64,000 nucleotides of DNA from assembly GCA_963723965.1 (NCBI GenBank), contig CAVRSV010000002.1:62001-126000 (forward strand), read 5' to 3'. The translations under genes and the position numbers were made by a program. The notes under the pieces are model-generated. The model made no database searches, was not told the origin of the DNA, and saw only the letters and a program-made list of their open reading frames with translations. Shown here piece by piece: positions 29,778 through 38,579 of the stretch; positions within the stretch are counted from its first letter, which is position 1; each line of letters opens with the position of its first letter. The stretch is from JARRKC01 sp963723965 (GTDB taxonomy: Bacteria > Acidobacteriota > UBA6911 > RPQK01 > JAPXNP01).

Positions 29778-32291
29778 ATGCGATCTTGGCGCGGGTTTCT
29801 CTATGTTGGGGTGTTGTTGTGCGGCTCCGCTCTGGTCCAGGGCCAGGTTGTGCCGAGCTGGCGCAGTGCCTGGGATGCCCTTGTGGAAGTCAATCCGGAT
29901 GCGACCGATGACCCGTCGATCGGCTGGCGGGAACGGCTGATCCTGAACGTCCTGACGCCGTCGCAGGCCCAGGCGTGGGCCCGGGGAGCCAGGGAAGAAA
30001 GTCTGCTCTTGGATGACGGCCGGACGCTGATGGAATACCTCGACGCAAAGCTGTCGCCGCCCGCAGGAGTATTCATCGCCCTCGCGACGCCTTGCACGGG
30101 GTTCAGGTCGAATACCCTGGAGGCGAATCGACGCTACTCGATCCGCGTGCGGGGTGCGGACCTGTCGGACCAGGGAGGTTCGGTCACGGGCTGCGGGATA
30201 CCCGAGGAGGCGACGGCCGTGATGCTCCGGCTGAAGTTCGAGGAACTGAGTGGACCGTCTCGGGTGAAGCTTTGGGCGGCGGATGGGCCGGAGCCCGCCG
30301 AGGGTTTTCTCGAAACGGCGGACGCTGCCAGCGCGCTTCAGCAGGCAACGGCGGTGGTCACGGTTTCGGAGAATGGCCAGTCAGGAGAGGATCTGCGTCT
30401 TCGCAGTACCGGCACAGGGGTGCTGGTCGGGGAGATTACGGGCTATTTCCGGAGCATCCGGACGGCGGACGGAGCAGGTGGTGGAGTCGGTCTTTTGACC
30501 GAGACAACCCTGGTCACGGCGCTCGGTGACGGAGCCCTGGCCCACAACGTGACGGACAGCTCATACGACAATGGACAGTGGAACACCGCCGTTGGAGTCA
30601 ATGCGCTGAATCTGAACACCACGGGCGACAAGAACACCGCCGTCGGAGAAGGAGCGGGAACTTCGAACACCAACGGACACGACAATGCCTTCTTCGGCAC
30701 CCGGGCGGGCTTCGCCAACACGACAGCGGGCTATAACTCTTTCTTCGGCGCGGACGCAGGTTGGGCCAATACGACTGGCGGCCTGAATTCGTTCTTCGGC
30801 GCCTTGGCCGGCTACGCCAATGCCGAGGGCTGGCGCAACTCGTTTTTCGGGCATGCGGCCGGTTTCGCGAACACCACGGGAGATCGCAACTCGTTCTTTG
30901 GGCAGGAAGCCGGCAGGTACAACAGCAGTGGCAAAGAGAATGCTTTCTTCGGTCAGTGGTCCGGCTTCTCCAATACGACCGGGGACACCAACGCTTTCTT
31001 CGGTGCAAGCGCGGGCTATTCCAATATCACGGGCGCCGACAATGCGTTTTTCGGGGGCTACGCCGGCTACAAGAACACCTCGGGCTACTCCAATTCGTTC
31101 TTCGGTCGCGCCGCAGGCAGCGCCAATACTACCGGCTCCCAAAACGCATTCTTTGGCCGCTTCGCCGGCATGGCCAATACCTGGGGCAGTTTCAACGCCT
31201 TCTTCGGCTCCGGCGCCGGAAGCTCCAACACGACGGGCTCGGAGAACGCCTTTGCGGGCCGAGAAGCCGGCAAGAAGAACAGCACGGGTGGCGGCAATGC
31301 CTTCTTTGGTGCCTACGCCGGCAGACACAACATCACGGGAGGCTCCAACGCCTTCTTCGGCACGAAGGCTGGCTACTCGAACAGTGTCGAAGACGAAAAC
31401 ACGCTCATTGGCACCGGCGCCGATCTCGATCCGGGGGATCATCCCGTTCTCGCTCCCGTGACCAACGCCACGGCCCTCGGTTTCCGGGCCTACGTGAGCC
31501 GGGCCAACAGCCTGGTTCTGGGAAGCATCGCCGGCCTCAACGGTGCTGAGGCCAACGTCAATGTCGGCATTGGGACTCCGGCACCCTCAGCAGCCCTGCA
31601 TGTCGCGCGCGCCGACGGAACCGCCCTCGTTGAAGTCGAAGAAGCGTCCCGGACTACGGCCAGCCGAGTCCTGTTCCGCCTCACCAACAACGGGGGGCCC
31701 GCATTCCGGTTGCTCAATTCCAGCACGGGAAGGGAGTGGTCCTTCGCCATGGACAGTGAGGACAACTTCATCCTTTCCGGCATCGGAACCGGAGGAGAGT
31801 TGAAGATCTCCAGAACCGGTGAGGTCATCATGGGACCGGGCGGCTCCGAGGTCTTCGACCTTCAGCCGACCGGTGACTTGGTGCTCGCGGGTGGTCTGAC
31901 GGCCGGCGGATTCTACTACGCTTCGGACCGGAACAGGAAGTCCGACATCAGGCCGATTGACGGGACCGAGGTGCTGCAGACCGTCGTTCAGCCTCCGGTG
32001 GCCACCTGGCGATTCAAAACCGACGACGAACGGATTCGCCACGCCGGTCCCATGGCCCAGGACTTCTATTCCGCGTTCGGTCTTGGCAGCGACAACAAGA
32101 CGATCAGCGCTTCGGACATCTCCGGTGTGGCCTTGGCGGCCATCCAGGGGCTGTACCGGGAACTGGCGTCCAAGGATGCAGCCATTGCCCAACTTCTGGC
32201 GGCCAGGGCTGCCCAGCAGGAGAGATCAAAATTGAAGCAGGCGGTTGGCGAACTGCGGGCCACGATCGAGGGTAGACCGAGCGGCAGGTGA
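29778..32291 (+). CDS. Secreted fibre-like protein with 17-residue head repeats and a C-terminal peptidase S74 chaperone domain
   Basis: 837 residues. The ATG follows GGGGGAGGG and starts a signal peptide (MRSWRGFLYVGVLLCGSALVQGQ). Residues about 269-540 are 16 exact-length units of 17 residues with consensus NAFFGxxAGxxNTTGxx, resembling YadA-type or trimeric-fibre heads. The C-terminus carries YYASDRNRKSDIRPIDG and AGPMAQDFYSAFGLG, typical of the endosialidase intramolecular chaperone (peptidase S74) that trimerises phage tail spikes and cleaves itself, followed by a coiled coil. Self-cleavage would occur at the Ser-Asp of ASDRNRK. There are no phage genes around, so this is probably a cellular surface fibre. 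Confidence 0.8.
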   Translation: MRSWRGFLYVGVLLCGSALVQGQVVPSWRSAWDALVEVNPDATDDPSIGWRERLILNVLTPSQAQAWARGAREESLLLDDGRTLMEYLDAKLSPPAGVFIALATPCTGFRSNTLEANRRYSIRVRGADLSDQGGSVTGCGIPEEATAVMLRLKFEELSGPSRVKLWAADGPEPAEGFLETADAASALQQATAVVTVSENGQSGEDLRLRSTGTGVLVGEITGYFRSIRTADGAGGGVGLLTETTLVTALGDGALAHNVTDSSYDNGQWNTAVGVNALNLNTTGDKNTAVGEGAGTSNTNGHDNAFFGTRAGFANTTAGYNSFFGADAGWANTTGGLNSFFGALAGYANAEGWRNSFFGHAAGFANTTGDRNSFFGQEAGRYNSSGKENAFFGQWSGFSNTTGDTNAFFGASAGYSNITGADNAFFGGYAGYKNTSGYSNSFFGRAAGSANTTGSQNAFFGRFAGMANTWGSFNAFFGSGAGSSNTTGSENAFAGREAGKKNSTGGGNAFFGAYAGRHNITGGSNAFFGTKAGYSNSVEDENTLIGTGADLDPGDHPVLAPVTNATALGFRAYVSRANSLVLGSIAGLNGAEANVNVGIGTPAPSAALHVARADGTALVEVEEASRTTASRVLFRLTNNGGPAFRLLNSSTGREWSFAMDSEDNFILSGIGTGGELKISRTGEVIMGPGGSEVFDLQPTGDLVLAGGLTAGGFYYASDRNRKSDIRPIDGTEVLQTVVQPPVATWRFKTDDERIRHAGPMAQDFYSAFGLGSDNKTISASDISGVALAAIQGLYRELASKDAAIAQLLAARAAQQERSKLKQAVGELRATIEGRPSGR
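30582..31397 (+). repeat. Sixteen in-frame 51-bp coding repeats
   Basis: Exactly 816 bases, 16 units of 51 bp with no length variation, encoding NxFFGxxAGxxNxxGxx; a degenerate seventeenth begins at 31398. Codon choice differs from unit to unit, so the array is old or selected at protein level rather than recently expanded. Confidence 0.9.
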
Positions 32292-32748
32292 GAGTGCCCG
32301 CCCGGAACCTGGGCCGCTTTCTGGACCAGTCAGGTCAGCGGGCCCTCAACAAGAACTCCGGCATTCCGGTAGCGCGCTGGGTCTTTGGCCCGCTTTCCAG
32401 ATCGGTCCACCTTGATCGGATGGGAAACAAGGCGTGCTTTGTGTTCGACAGATGTCGTGCCCAGTTCGACACTATCGGCAAGTTGAGGGGCAGGAGGGGG
32501 TCCAACCAGTCGGGCAGCGGCTTCTGGTGCGCTAACCGATCGAGCCCAGACGGCCGGAGTCGCTCAGACCAGCGTGATCCACGAGTAGTTCGAAGAGCTC
32601 GACAATCTCGTGCGTGGATCTGCGAGACTGCCCGGGTGTAACCTGGCTTGCGCGGATCTGTATCTCAGTAGTAACAGTGCTTCAGTCCCTCGTCATCGGA
32701 GGATTCTGGTGAGGTTCCGAGGGGGAACAGAAAACAGGGAGGCCCAAC
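32292..32748. other. Intergenic region, nothing recognised
   Basis: 457 bases without a convincing gene, RNA or repeat. One open frame of 117 codons has shadow-like composition. Near the end, CGAGGGGGAA lies upstream of the next gene, with a good GGAGG at 32739-32743 before the ATG at 32749. Confidence 0.5.
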
Positions 32749-33879
32749 ATGAAGCGAACCCTGGAAAGAGCGGTTGCGAGATGGCTCGAAGCCGGCGTGC
32801 TGGAGGCCGACGCAGCAAGGCGGATCCGAGATTTCGAGGCAGGTCTGGGCGACGGACTCGCGCTGCGCTGGCCGGTCCTGGCCGCCTGGGGTTTCGGCGG
32901 GCTCATGCTCCTGGCGGGCGTCCTTCTCTTCGTTGCGGCGAACTGGGACACCTGGTCTCCGACCCGCCGGTTTGTCCTCGTCCTGGCCGCGGTCGCGGCG
33001 TTGCACGTTCTGGGCGCCGCGGTCGCAACCTCGCAGCCGGTGCTGGCGCGTGTCTTCCATGCTGTCGGAACGGTCACGTGCGGCGCAGGGATCTTCCTGG
33101 CGGCTCAGATCTTCAACCTTTCGGAGCACTGGCCCGGCGGCTTCATGCTCTGGTCGCTGGCGGCAGTGGCCGGGTGGGCGCTCCTGAGGGATTGGGTCCA
33201 GGCGGCGCTGGCGGCCGTCCTGATCCCCATCTGGCTGGTCGGAGAGTGGACGGAACTGACCCGCTACATGATGGGCGCCGAGTTGGTCGCCCCCGCGGCG
33301 GTCACGCTTCTGGCGCTCACCTACCTGACCCTGCCGCGAGCTGACGAGAGACGGCCGTTCCCTCTGGCGCTGGCCTGGCTCGGAGGCCTGGCGTTCTTTC
33401 CCGCCATGATCTCTCTCGGCGGGATGACCACGTGGACGCCCCGGGGGCTGCCTGCGGGCGCGAAGGCGATTTCGACACCGCTTCTGCTGCTGGGCTGGTC
33501 GATGGCCGTCGCCGCACCCCTGATCCTCGCATTTCTGGTCAGAAGAAGGGGCTCTTTGGGCAACGCCGTCGCCGCAGTCTGGGTCGTGACCATCGCCCAG
33601 ACCCGGTTCGACTCGGCTGTGCCCTACGTTCTTTGCGGTGTCGCGTCGCTTGGGATGATGGCGTGGGGAGTCCGGGAAGAGCGGAAGGAGAGAATCAACT
33701 TCGGCGTCGCCGGATTCGGTCTGACCGTGCTCTTCTTCTATTTCTCGAACGTCATGGACATGCTCAACCGCTCCGTGGGGTTGATGGTTTTCGGGGTCGT
33801 CTTCATCCTTCTCGGCTTTGCTCTGACACGGCTTCGCGGAACTCTGATGAGGCGGTTGAGCGACGGAGCGGCATCATGA
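32749..33879 (+). CDS. DUF2157 membrane protein
   Basis: 376 residues. A soluble N-terminus of about 40 residues (RWLEAGVLEADAARRIRDFE) matches the DUF2157 start. It is followed by ten or so hydrophobic helices including LAAWGFGGLMLLAGVLLFVA and AANWDTWSPTRRFVLVLAAV, a strong family signature. The function of the family is unknown; it usually pairs with a GDYXXLXY protein, as here. The stop TGA overlaps the start of the next gene (ATGA), so the two are coupled. Confidence 0.85.
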   Translation: MKRTLERAVARWLEAGVLEADAARRIRDFEAGLGDGLALRWPVLAAWGFGGLMLLAGVLLFVAANWDTWSPTRRFVLVLAAVAALHVLGAAVATSQPVLARVFHAVGTVTCGAGIFLAAQIFNLSEHWPGGFMLWSLAAVAGWALLRDWVQAALAAVLIPIWLVGEWTELTRYMMGAELVAPAAVTLLALTYLTLPRADERRPFPLALAWLGGLAFFPAMISLGGMTTWTPRGLPAGAKAISTPLLLLGWSMAVAAPLILAFLVRRRGSLGNAVAAVWVVTIAQTRFDSAVPYVLCGVASLGMMAWGVREERKERINFGVAGFGLTVLFFYFSNVMDMLNRSVGLMVFGVVFILLGFALTRLRGTLMRRLSDGAAS

Positions 33880-34424
33880 AGAATCCCTGGCGAGGGCTTT
33901 CGTTGGCATTGATTCAGGTCCTGATCGTCGCCAGTCTGGGCGGGAAACTGCTCTATGACCGGGCGCATTATCCTCAGGTCTGGGTGAAGACGGCTCCCGT
34001 CGATCCCAAGCTCCCGATCCGCGGCAGGTATCTTCGGCTGGGAGTCGTGGTGGATGCCAGTGCCTTCCCGGCTGACGACTTCACACTCCAGGCCTCAGGG
34101 GAGGGAAGCGCTTCTCAGTCGCAGCCGGTCCCGAGGCAGATGCATCCCGGCAGACTGGTCCTCGAACACGGCCGTCTCGTGGCGGAGCCGGCCCCCTCGG
34201 GAGAAGACGCCTCGTACCTGAGGTTGTGGCGTGACGATACGGGCTCCTGGGCGCAGCCGCTCGTCCCACTGGCATTCTTCATCCCGGAGCACGCGCCGGA
34301 TCCCTCGATCCGGGAACAGGGCGAGACGCTGTGGGTCGAAGTGACCGTCACCCCCTCGGGAGGTTTGCGACCGCTGCGGCTCGGGGTGAAGAAGGACGGC
34401 CGGATGACACCTGTCCAGAACTGA
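33876..34424 (+). CDS. GDYXXLXY-family membrane-anchored protein
   Basis: 182 residues with an N-terminal anchor (LALIQVLIVASLGGKLLYDR) and the family motif region PVDPKLPIRGRYLRLGVVVD. The canonical GDYxxLxY reads GRYLRLGV here, so the Asp and final Tyr are changed. The ATG overlaps the stop of the DUF2157 gene by four bases. The pair is a common two-gene unit of unknown role in the envelope. Confidence 0.8.
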   Translation: MKNPWRGLSLALIQVLIVASLGGKLLYDRAHYPQVWVKTAPVDPKLPIRGRYLRLGVVVDASAFPADDFTLQASGEGSASQSQPVPRQMHPGRLVLEHGRLVAEPAPSGEDASYLRLWRDDTGSWAQPLVPLAFFIPEHAPDPSIREQGETLWVEVTVTPSGGLRPLRLGVKKDGRMTPVQN

Positions 34425-34637
34425 CCTTCCCCTGGTTCGCCGCTGGATCTGATCCGCTCCATAGCGACAGGATCATTCGCGCGCCAGGGTCCCGACGGGC
34501 GGCCCCGTCCTGCGCATTCTCATCAGGGCAGAACGGTTCGAATTCGGTACGGCCGACCGGCTGGGAAGTCCCCGTGTCGACCGATGCGTCGACAAACATG
34601 CCGGAGGGTAGAGCCATCGCCTGCCGGTTGTCCTAGA

Positions 34638-35900
34638 ATGTCCGCCATGGACGCAATGAGTGCCAAGGCTGGGTCGCCGCTGCTGGAACGCATGGGAATC
34701 CACCCGCCCCTGGCCGGGGGCTTCGTCGCCGTGCTGCTGCTCATGTGCGGGTGCGGCATCGAATCGGGTTTTCTGTCGGCCTATCTCGTTGGTGAGGGGA
34801 TCTCGGAGTCGGCCGTCGCGCTCGTGTTCACTGTATACGGGCTCACGGCGGCGTTCGGGGCCTGGCTCTCGGGCGCCCTTTCCGATCTCTGGGGACCGAA
34901 GCGGGTCATGACCGTGGGCCTCGTCATCTGGGTGGTGTTCCATGCGGCCTTCCTGGCGCTGGGAGTCGCCGCCGGCAATTACTCCCTCATGCTGATCTTT
35001 TACGGCATGCGGGGGTTCGGATATCCGTTGTTTGCCTACGGTTTCCTGGTGTGGATCACGGTGGCCACGCCGGCCCGGAGTCTCGGGACCTCGCTGGGTT
35101 GGTTCTGGTTCGCCTTCGCCGCCGGCTTCCCGACCCTCGGATCATTGATTGCGACCTACTCGATACCCGTGGCCGGACAGTATCAGACACTGTGGTGGGC
35201 CATGGTGTTCGTTGCGGCGGCGGGTGTAGCCCTGTTCCTGGTCCGAGAACCGATCGGATCGCGGCGCCTCGCGCCCGAGGGCGAGAACCCGATCAAGACG
35301 CTGTTGGCCAGCGCGACCATTGCGTGGCAGATCCCGAAGATCGGCATCGGCGGCATCGTGCGCACCATCAACACGGCCTCCCAGCTCGGGTTCTTCGTCT
35401 TCATGCCGGTCTGGTGCACGACCACGCTGGACTTCACGCTGGGCCAGTGGCTGCGCATACTGTTCATGTTGTCGGTGACCAACGTGATCTTCAATCTCCT
35501 GTTCGGGATCATCGGCGACAAGTTCGGATGGCGTCGAACCGTGGTGCTGTTCGGCGGCTTCGGATGCGCGACGACCACTCTGATGCTCTACTACTCGCTG
35601 CTCGGGGGTCCGGCCAACTACCTGCTCGCCATCGGCGCCGGGATGTTCTACGGGGCCATGCTGTCGGCCTACACTCCACTCGGCGCCATCATGGCGGCGC
35701 TCGCCCCGGGACGCAAAGGGGCGGCCATGGCCATCCTGAATCTGGGCGCCGGCGCCAGTGCCTGGGTCGGTCCCGCCGTGGTGGGCCTGTTCCTGCCCCT
35801 GCTGGGTGTGGGAGGCGTCATGTGGATCTTTGCCATCCTTCACATCATCAGCGCAGTGCTCACGATGACGATGAAGGTCAAAGAGGACCCGGGTCCCTGA
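34638..35900 (+). CDS. MFS transporter, polyol permease-like
   Basis: About 420 residues and twelve helices. The segment LLLMCGCGIESGFLSAYLV, followed by LVFTVYGLTAAFGAWLSGAL and DLWGPKRVMTVGLVIWV, resembles the ribitol/arabinitol (polyol) permease family. Two ATGs (34638, 34647) are possible starts. It is convergent with an FGGY kinase; the stops are 12 bases apart. Together they suggest uptake and phosphorylation of a polyol or pentulose, although no polyol dehydrogenase is present. Confidence 0.75.
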   Translation: MSAMDAMSAKAGSPLLERMGIHPPLAGGFVAVLLLMCGCGIESGFLSAYLVGEGISESAVALVFTVYGLTAAFGAWLSGALSDLWGPKRVMTVGLVIWVVFHAAFLALGVAAGNYSLMLIFYGMRGFGYPLFAYGFLVWITVATPARSLGTSLGWFWFAFAAGFPTLGSLIATYSIPVAGQYQTLWWAMVFVAAAGVALFLVREPIGSRRLAPEGENPIKTLLASATIAWQIPKIGIGGIVRTINTASQLGFFVFMPVWCTTTLDFTLGQWLRILFMLSVTNVIFNLLFGIIGDKFGWRRTVVLFGGFGCATTTLMLYYSLLGGPANYLLAIGAGMFYGAMLSAYTPLGAIMAALAPGRKGAAMAILNLGAGASAWVGPAVVGLFLPLLGVGGVMWIFAILHIISAVLTMTMKVKEDPGP

Positions 35901-35912
35901 GCGGCGTGCGCC

Positions 35913-37439
35913 TCAGTCGGACGCAGTAAACCGGGTGAGCTTCCCAAACGTCGTACGCAGCTGAGGGTAGATCTCGCGATAGATATCCAGCAGCTCCCGG
36001 TAGCGCTCAGCCTGCACCGGGATGGGCTCGGTTTCGCGCGTGATCGCGCCGCTCATGGCCTCGGCCGCCTCCGCGGCGCTCGCGTACCAGCCCGCACCGA
36101 CGGCCGCGCAGACGGCGGCGCCCAGACTCGAGGCCTCCACGGTTTTCGACCGGCGAACGGTCTTCCCGGAAGCGTCGGCGACGATCTGACACCAGAGATC
36201 GCTCGCCGCGCCACCACCGATGGCGATGAACTCCCGGATCTGTACGCCGGTCTGTTCCTCGATCATCCCGCTCACAAGCGCCTGCTCCAGAGCAATCCCT
36301 TCCAGGAGAGAGCGGTACAGGTGGCCGAGCCGGTGGGACTCCTTCAGCCCGACGAAACAGCCTCGGGCCTGCGGGTCCCAGTACGGCGTCATCACGGCAC
36401 CCCAGTAAGGCACGGCCACGAGGCCGTTGCAGCCGATGGGCACTGCGGCGGCCTCGGCCTCCAGTCTCTGGTAGATGCCGGTATCCCCCTCGGAGGCCCG
36501 GCAGACCTGGCGGGCAAACCAGTCGACCAGGAAGGTCCCCGCCCGCAGGCTGGTCTCGAAATAGTAGCCGTCTCCGGAACAGCTCCCCATGGTGCGCCAG
36601 GCGGTGCCCGTGTGGTAGTCGGTCGAGTAGGTGCCCGAGACCACCGCCGTCCCCAGGTTCAGGTAGGCCCTCCAGGGAGTCAGCGCGTTGACACCCAGGC
36701 CGGCGGCCTGTCCGTCGCCTCCTCCGGCCACGACCGGGGTCCCCGGCGCCAGCCCGGTCTGGGCGGCCGCAGTGGCGCTGACCCTGCCGAGGACGCTCGT
36801 GGGAGCGACCGGTTCCGGCAATCGATCGGGGCGGAGTTCCAGAGCCTCGAGCACTTCCGGCGACCAGACCTTTTCCTGCATGTCGAAGAGGCCCAGCGGA
36901 TCCGCGCTGGCCCAGCTGGTGCGAAAGGCGCCCGTCAGCCGCCACACGAGGTAGCCGTGGACGTCCGCGAACATCGCCGTGTTCCGAAAGTGTTCCGGCT
37001 CATGCCGGAGCATCCAGGCAATGCGATAGGCCACCGGGGCCATGTCCGGGGGTTTGCCCGAGATCCGATGGATCCTCTCACTGCCCACCTTGTCAGCCAG
37101 CCAGGCCACCTCTTCGCCGCAGCGCTGATCGAGCCAGACTATGGCGGGCCGTACGGGGGCGCCGGAGGATCCCAGGGGGACGAAGGTCTCCCGCTGATTG
37201 GCGACCGCCAGGCTGGCGACCCGCGCCGGCGCCACCTGTCCGAACAACTCGTGCAGGGCCTTGGTCGCCGCCGACCACCAGTCCTCCGGGTCCTGCTCGT
37301 AGCGGTCGTACCCGGGACTGGACAGCGGGATGGGGCCGCGCCCGACCCCTGCCACCGAGCCGTCCCGCCTCCAGGCGATCGCCTTGGTGGCCGTGGTGCT
37401 GCTGTCGATGCCGATCACGAGGTCTCTTGCACTCTCCAT
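35913..37439 (-). CDS. FGGY-family carbohydrate kinase, xylulokinase-like
   Basis: 508 residues, the normal length of the family. The N-terminal ATPase motif is LVIGIDSSTTATKAIAW. The substrate region has SLAVANQRETFVPL and PAIVWLDQRCGEEV. Further motifs are VVAGGGDGQAAGLGVN and the FGGY C-terminal signature EFIAIGGGAASDLWCQIVAD. It phosphorylates a sugar such as xylulose with ATP in the cytosol; the exact sugar cannot be read off. A polyol-type transporter converges on it. Confidence 0.85.
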   Translation of the reverse strand: MESARDLVIGIDSSTTATKAIAWRRDGSVAGVGRGPIPLSSPGYDRYEQDPEDWWSAATKALHELFGQVAPARVASLAVANQRETFVPLGSSGAPVRPAIVWLDQRCGEEVAWLADKVGSERIHRISGKPPDMAPVAYRIAWMLRHEPEHFRNTAMFADVHGYLVWRLTGAFRTSWASADPLGLFDMQEKVWSPEVLEALELRPDRLPEPVAPTSVLGRVSATAAAQTGLAPGTPVVAGGGDGQAAGLGVNALTPWRAYLNLGTAVVSGTYSTDYHTGTAWRTMGSCSGDGYYFETSLRAGTFLVDWFARQVCRASEGDTGIYQRLEAEAAAVPIGCNGLVAVPYWGAVMTPYWDPQARGCFVGLKESHRLGHLYRSLLEGIALEQALVSGMIEEQTGVQIREFIAIGGGAASDLWCQIVADASGKTVRRSKTVEASSLGAAVCAAVGAGWYASAAEAAEAMSGAITRETEPIPVQAERYRELLDIYREIYPQLRTTFGKLTRFTASD

Positions 37440-37713
37440 GGGACATACGAAACACCAATTCCGCCGTGCTGTCCAGAGCCCGGAGATCTCGCCCGGTCCC
37501 GCCGGTTTCGCCGCGCAGACAGATCGTGAGCGCCCGCGAGCGCCGCACCGTGTGTGTTCGCCGCCTCATGAGTTCTACTACGGCACGTTCCTGGCAGACG
37601 CCGGAACCGACACGCCGGGCCAGGGACATCGGATGGGGTCGAATCACAATTAGGTTCCAGACCTGCGACAGAATTCAATGTTCGCGGTAGGTTACGATCG
37701 AATTGCGTGCGTG

Positions 37714-38406
37714 TCACCGATTTACGGAGTCCGTCGAAGGGACCGCCCGGCGCTTCAGCATGAACAGGGCAAGCCGGATCAGGAAGACGTAGTAGATGAG
37801 GACGAACAGCCTCTGCCAGAGGCCATGATAGGCAATCCAGCTTCCCTTCGGTCGGTAGAATTCGGAGATGATGAACAGGATGATGAAGAAGCCGCCTCCA
37901 CCCGTAGTGAGCCACAGATAGAAGCGGGAAAAGGGCGATCGGCTGCCGTCAAAGATCCTCGTGATCCAGAACGGCAGGGCAACCAGGGCTGACATGCCGA
38001 TCACACTCACGGCCTTGTGTGCGATGTTGGCAGGAGACAGAAGGGGATCGCCCAGGGTTTCCGGGATGAGCCCGGAGCCGACCCCCTCACCCAGGCCGTA
38101 GAGGGCAATCATCCAGGCGGCTGCGCCGCTATGCTTTCGCGACGGAAAAGCCCGATAGAACCCGATTCCAAATACGACGAACATCAGCCCCAGGAGGATC
38201 CACCAGTCGGATGCCATGCGGGCAACCGGACTGTTCTTCGCGCCCAGGTCGCTCATCGCCTGAAGGAGAGGTTCGTAGCCGGGATACCACGTTCCCAGCA
38301 GCCATGTTGCGATCAGGTCGCCCCCACATGCCGCGATCCCGACAACCGAACAGAATGCGATCAGCCGGTCGCGCCGTACCCTGTGCCTGCGTCCGATGTC
38401 GTTCAT
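37714..38406 (-). CDS. DUF998 family membrane protein
   Basis: 230 residues with six to seven helices: LIAFCSVVGIAACGGDLIAT, WWILLGLMFVVFGIGFYRAF, HKAVSVIGMSALVALPFWI, GFFIILFIISEF and RLFVLIYYVFLIRLALFML. The early motif WYPGYEPLLQAMSDLGAKNSP is the DUF998 signature. The function of the family is unknown. Start MNDIGRRHRV chosen because upstream text in frame is not conserved-looking. It stands alone between two unrelated minus-strand genes. Confidence 0.75.
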   Translation of the reverse strand: MNDIGRRHRVRRDRLIAFCSVVGIAACGGDLIATWLLGTWYPGYEPLLQAMSDLGAKNSPVARMASDWWILLGLMFVVFGIGFYRAFPSRKHSGAAAWMIALYGLGEGVGSGLIPETLGDPLLSPANIAHKAVSVIGMSALVALPFWITRIFDGSRSPFSRFYLWLTTGGGGFFIILFIISEFYRPKGSWIAYHGLWQRLFVLIYYVFLIRLALFMLKRRAVPSTDSVNR

Positions 38407-38579
38407 CGCCGTTGAGCCGTCGAAGCTCAGTGGGCCCTGGAAACCACGAGGACCGGCCTGCGAAGAGGCTGGAGCGTCCTGGTGACCGTCTTCCACAGCA
38501 GAGGATAACACCCACCACTGCGGAGTGGAACTTCAGCGCCGTCCTCAACCTCCGAGCGCCGGGACTGAGTTCCCGCGAC

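Noticed and set aside
32288..32641. A 117-codon frame after the fibre gene
   Set aside because: No ribosome binding site, no recognisable domain, and composition like a shadow frame.
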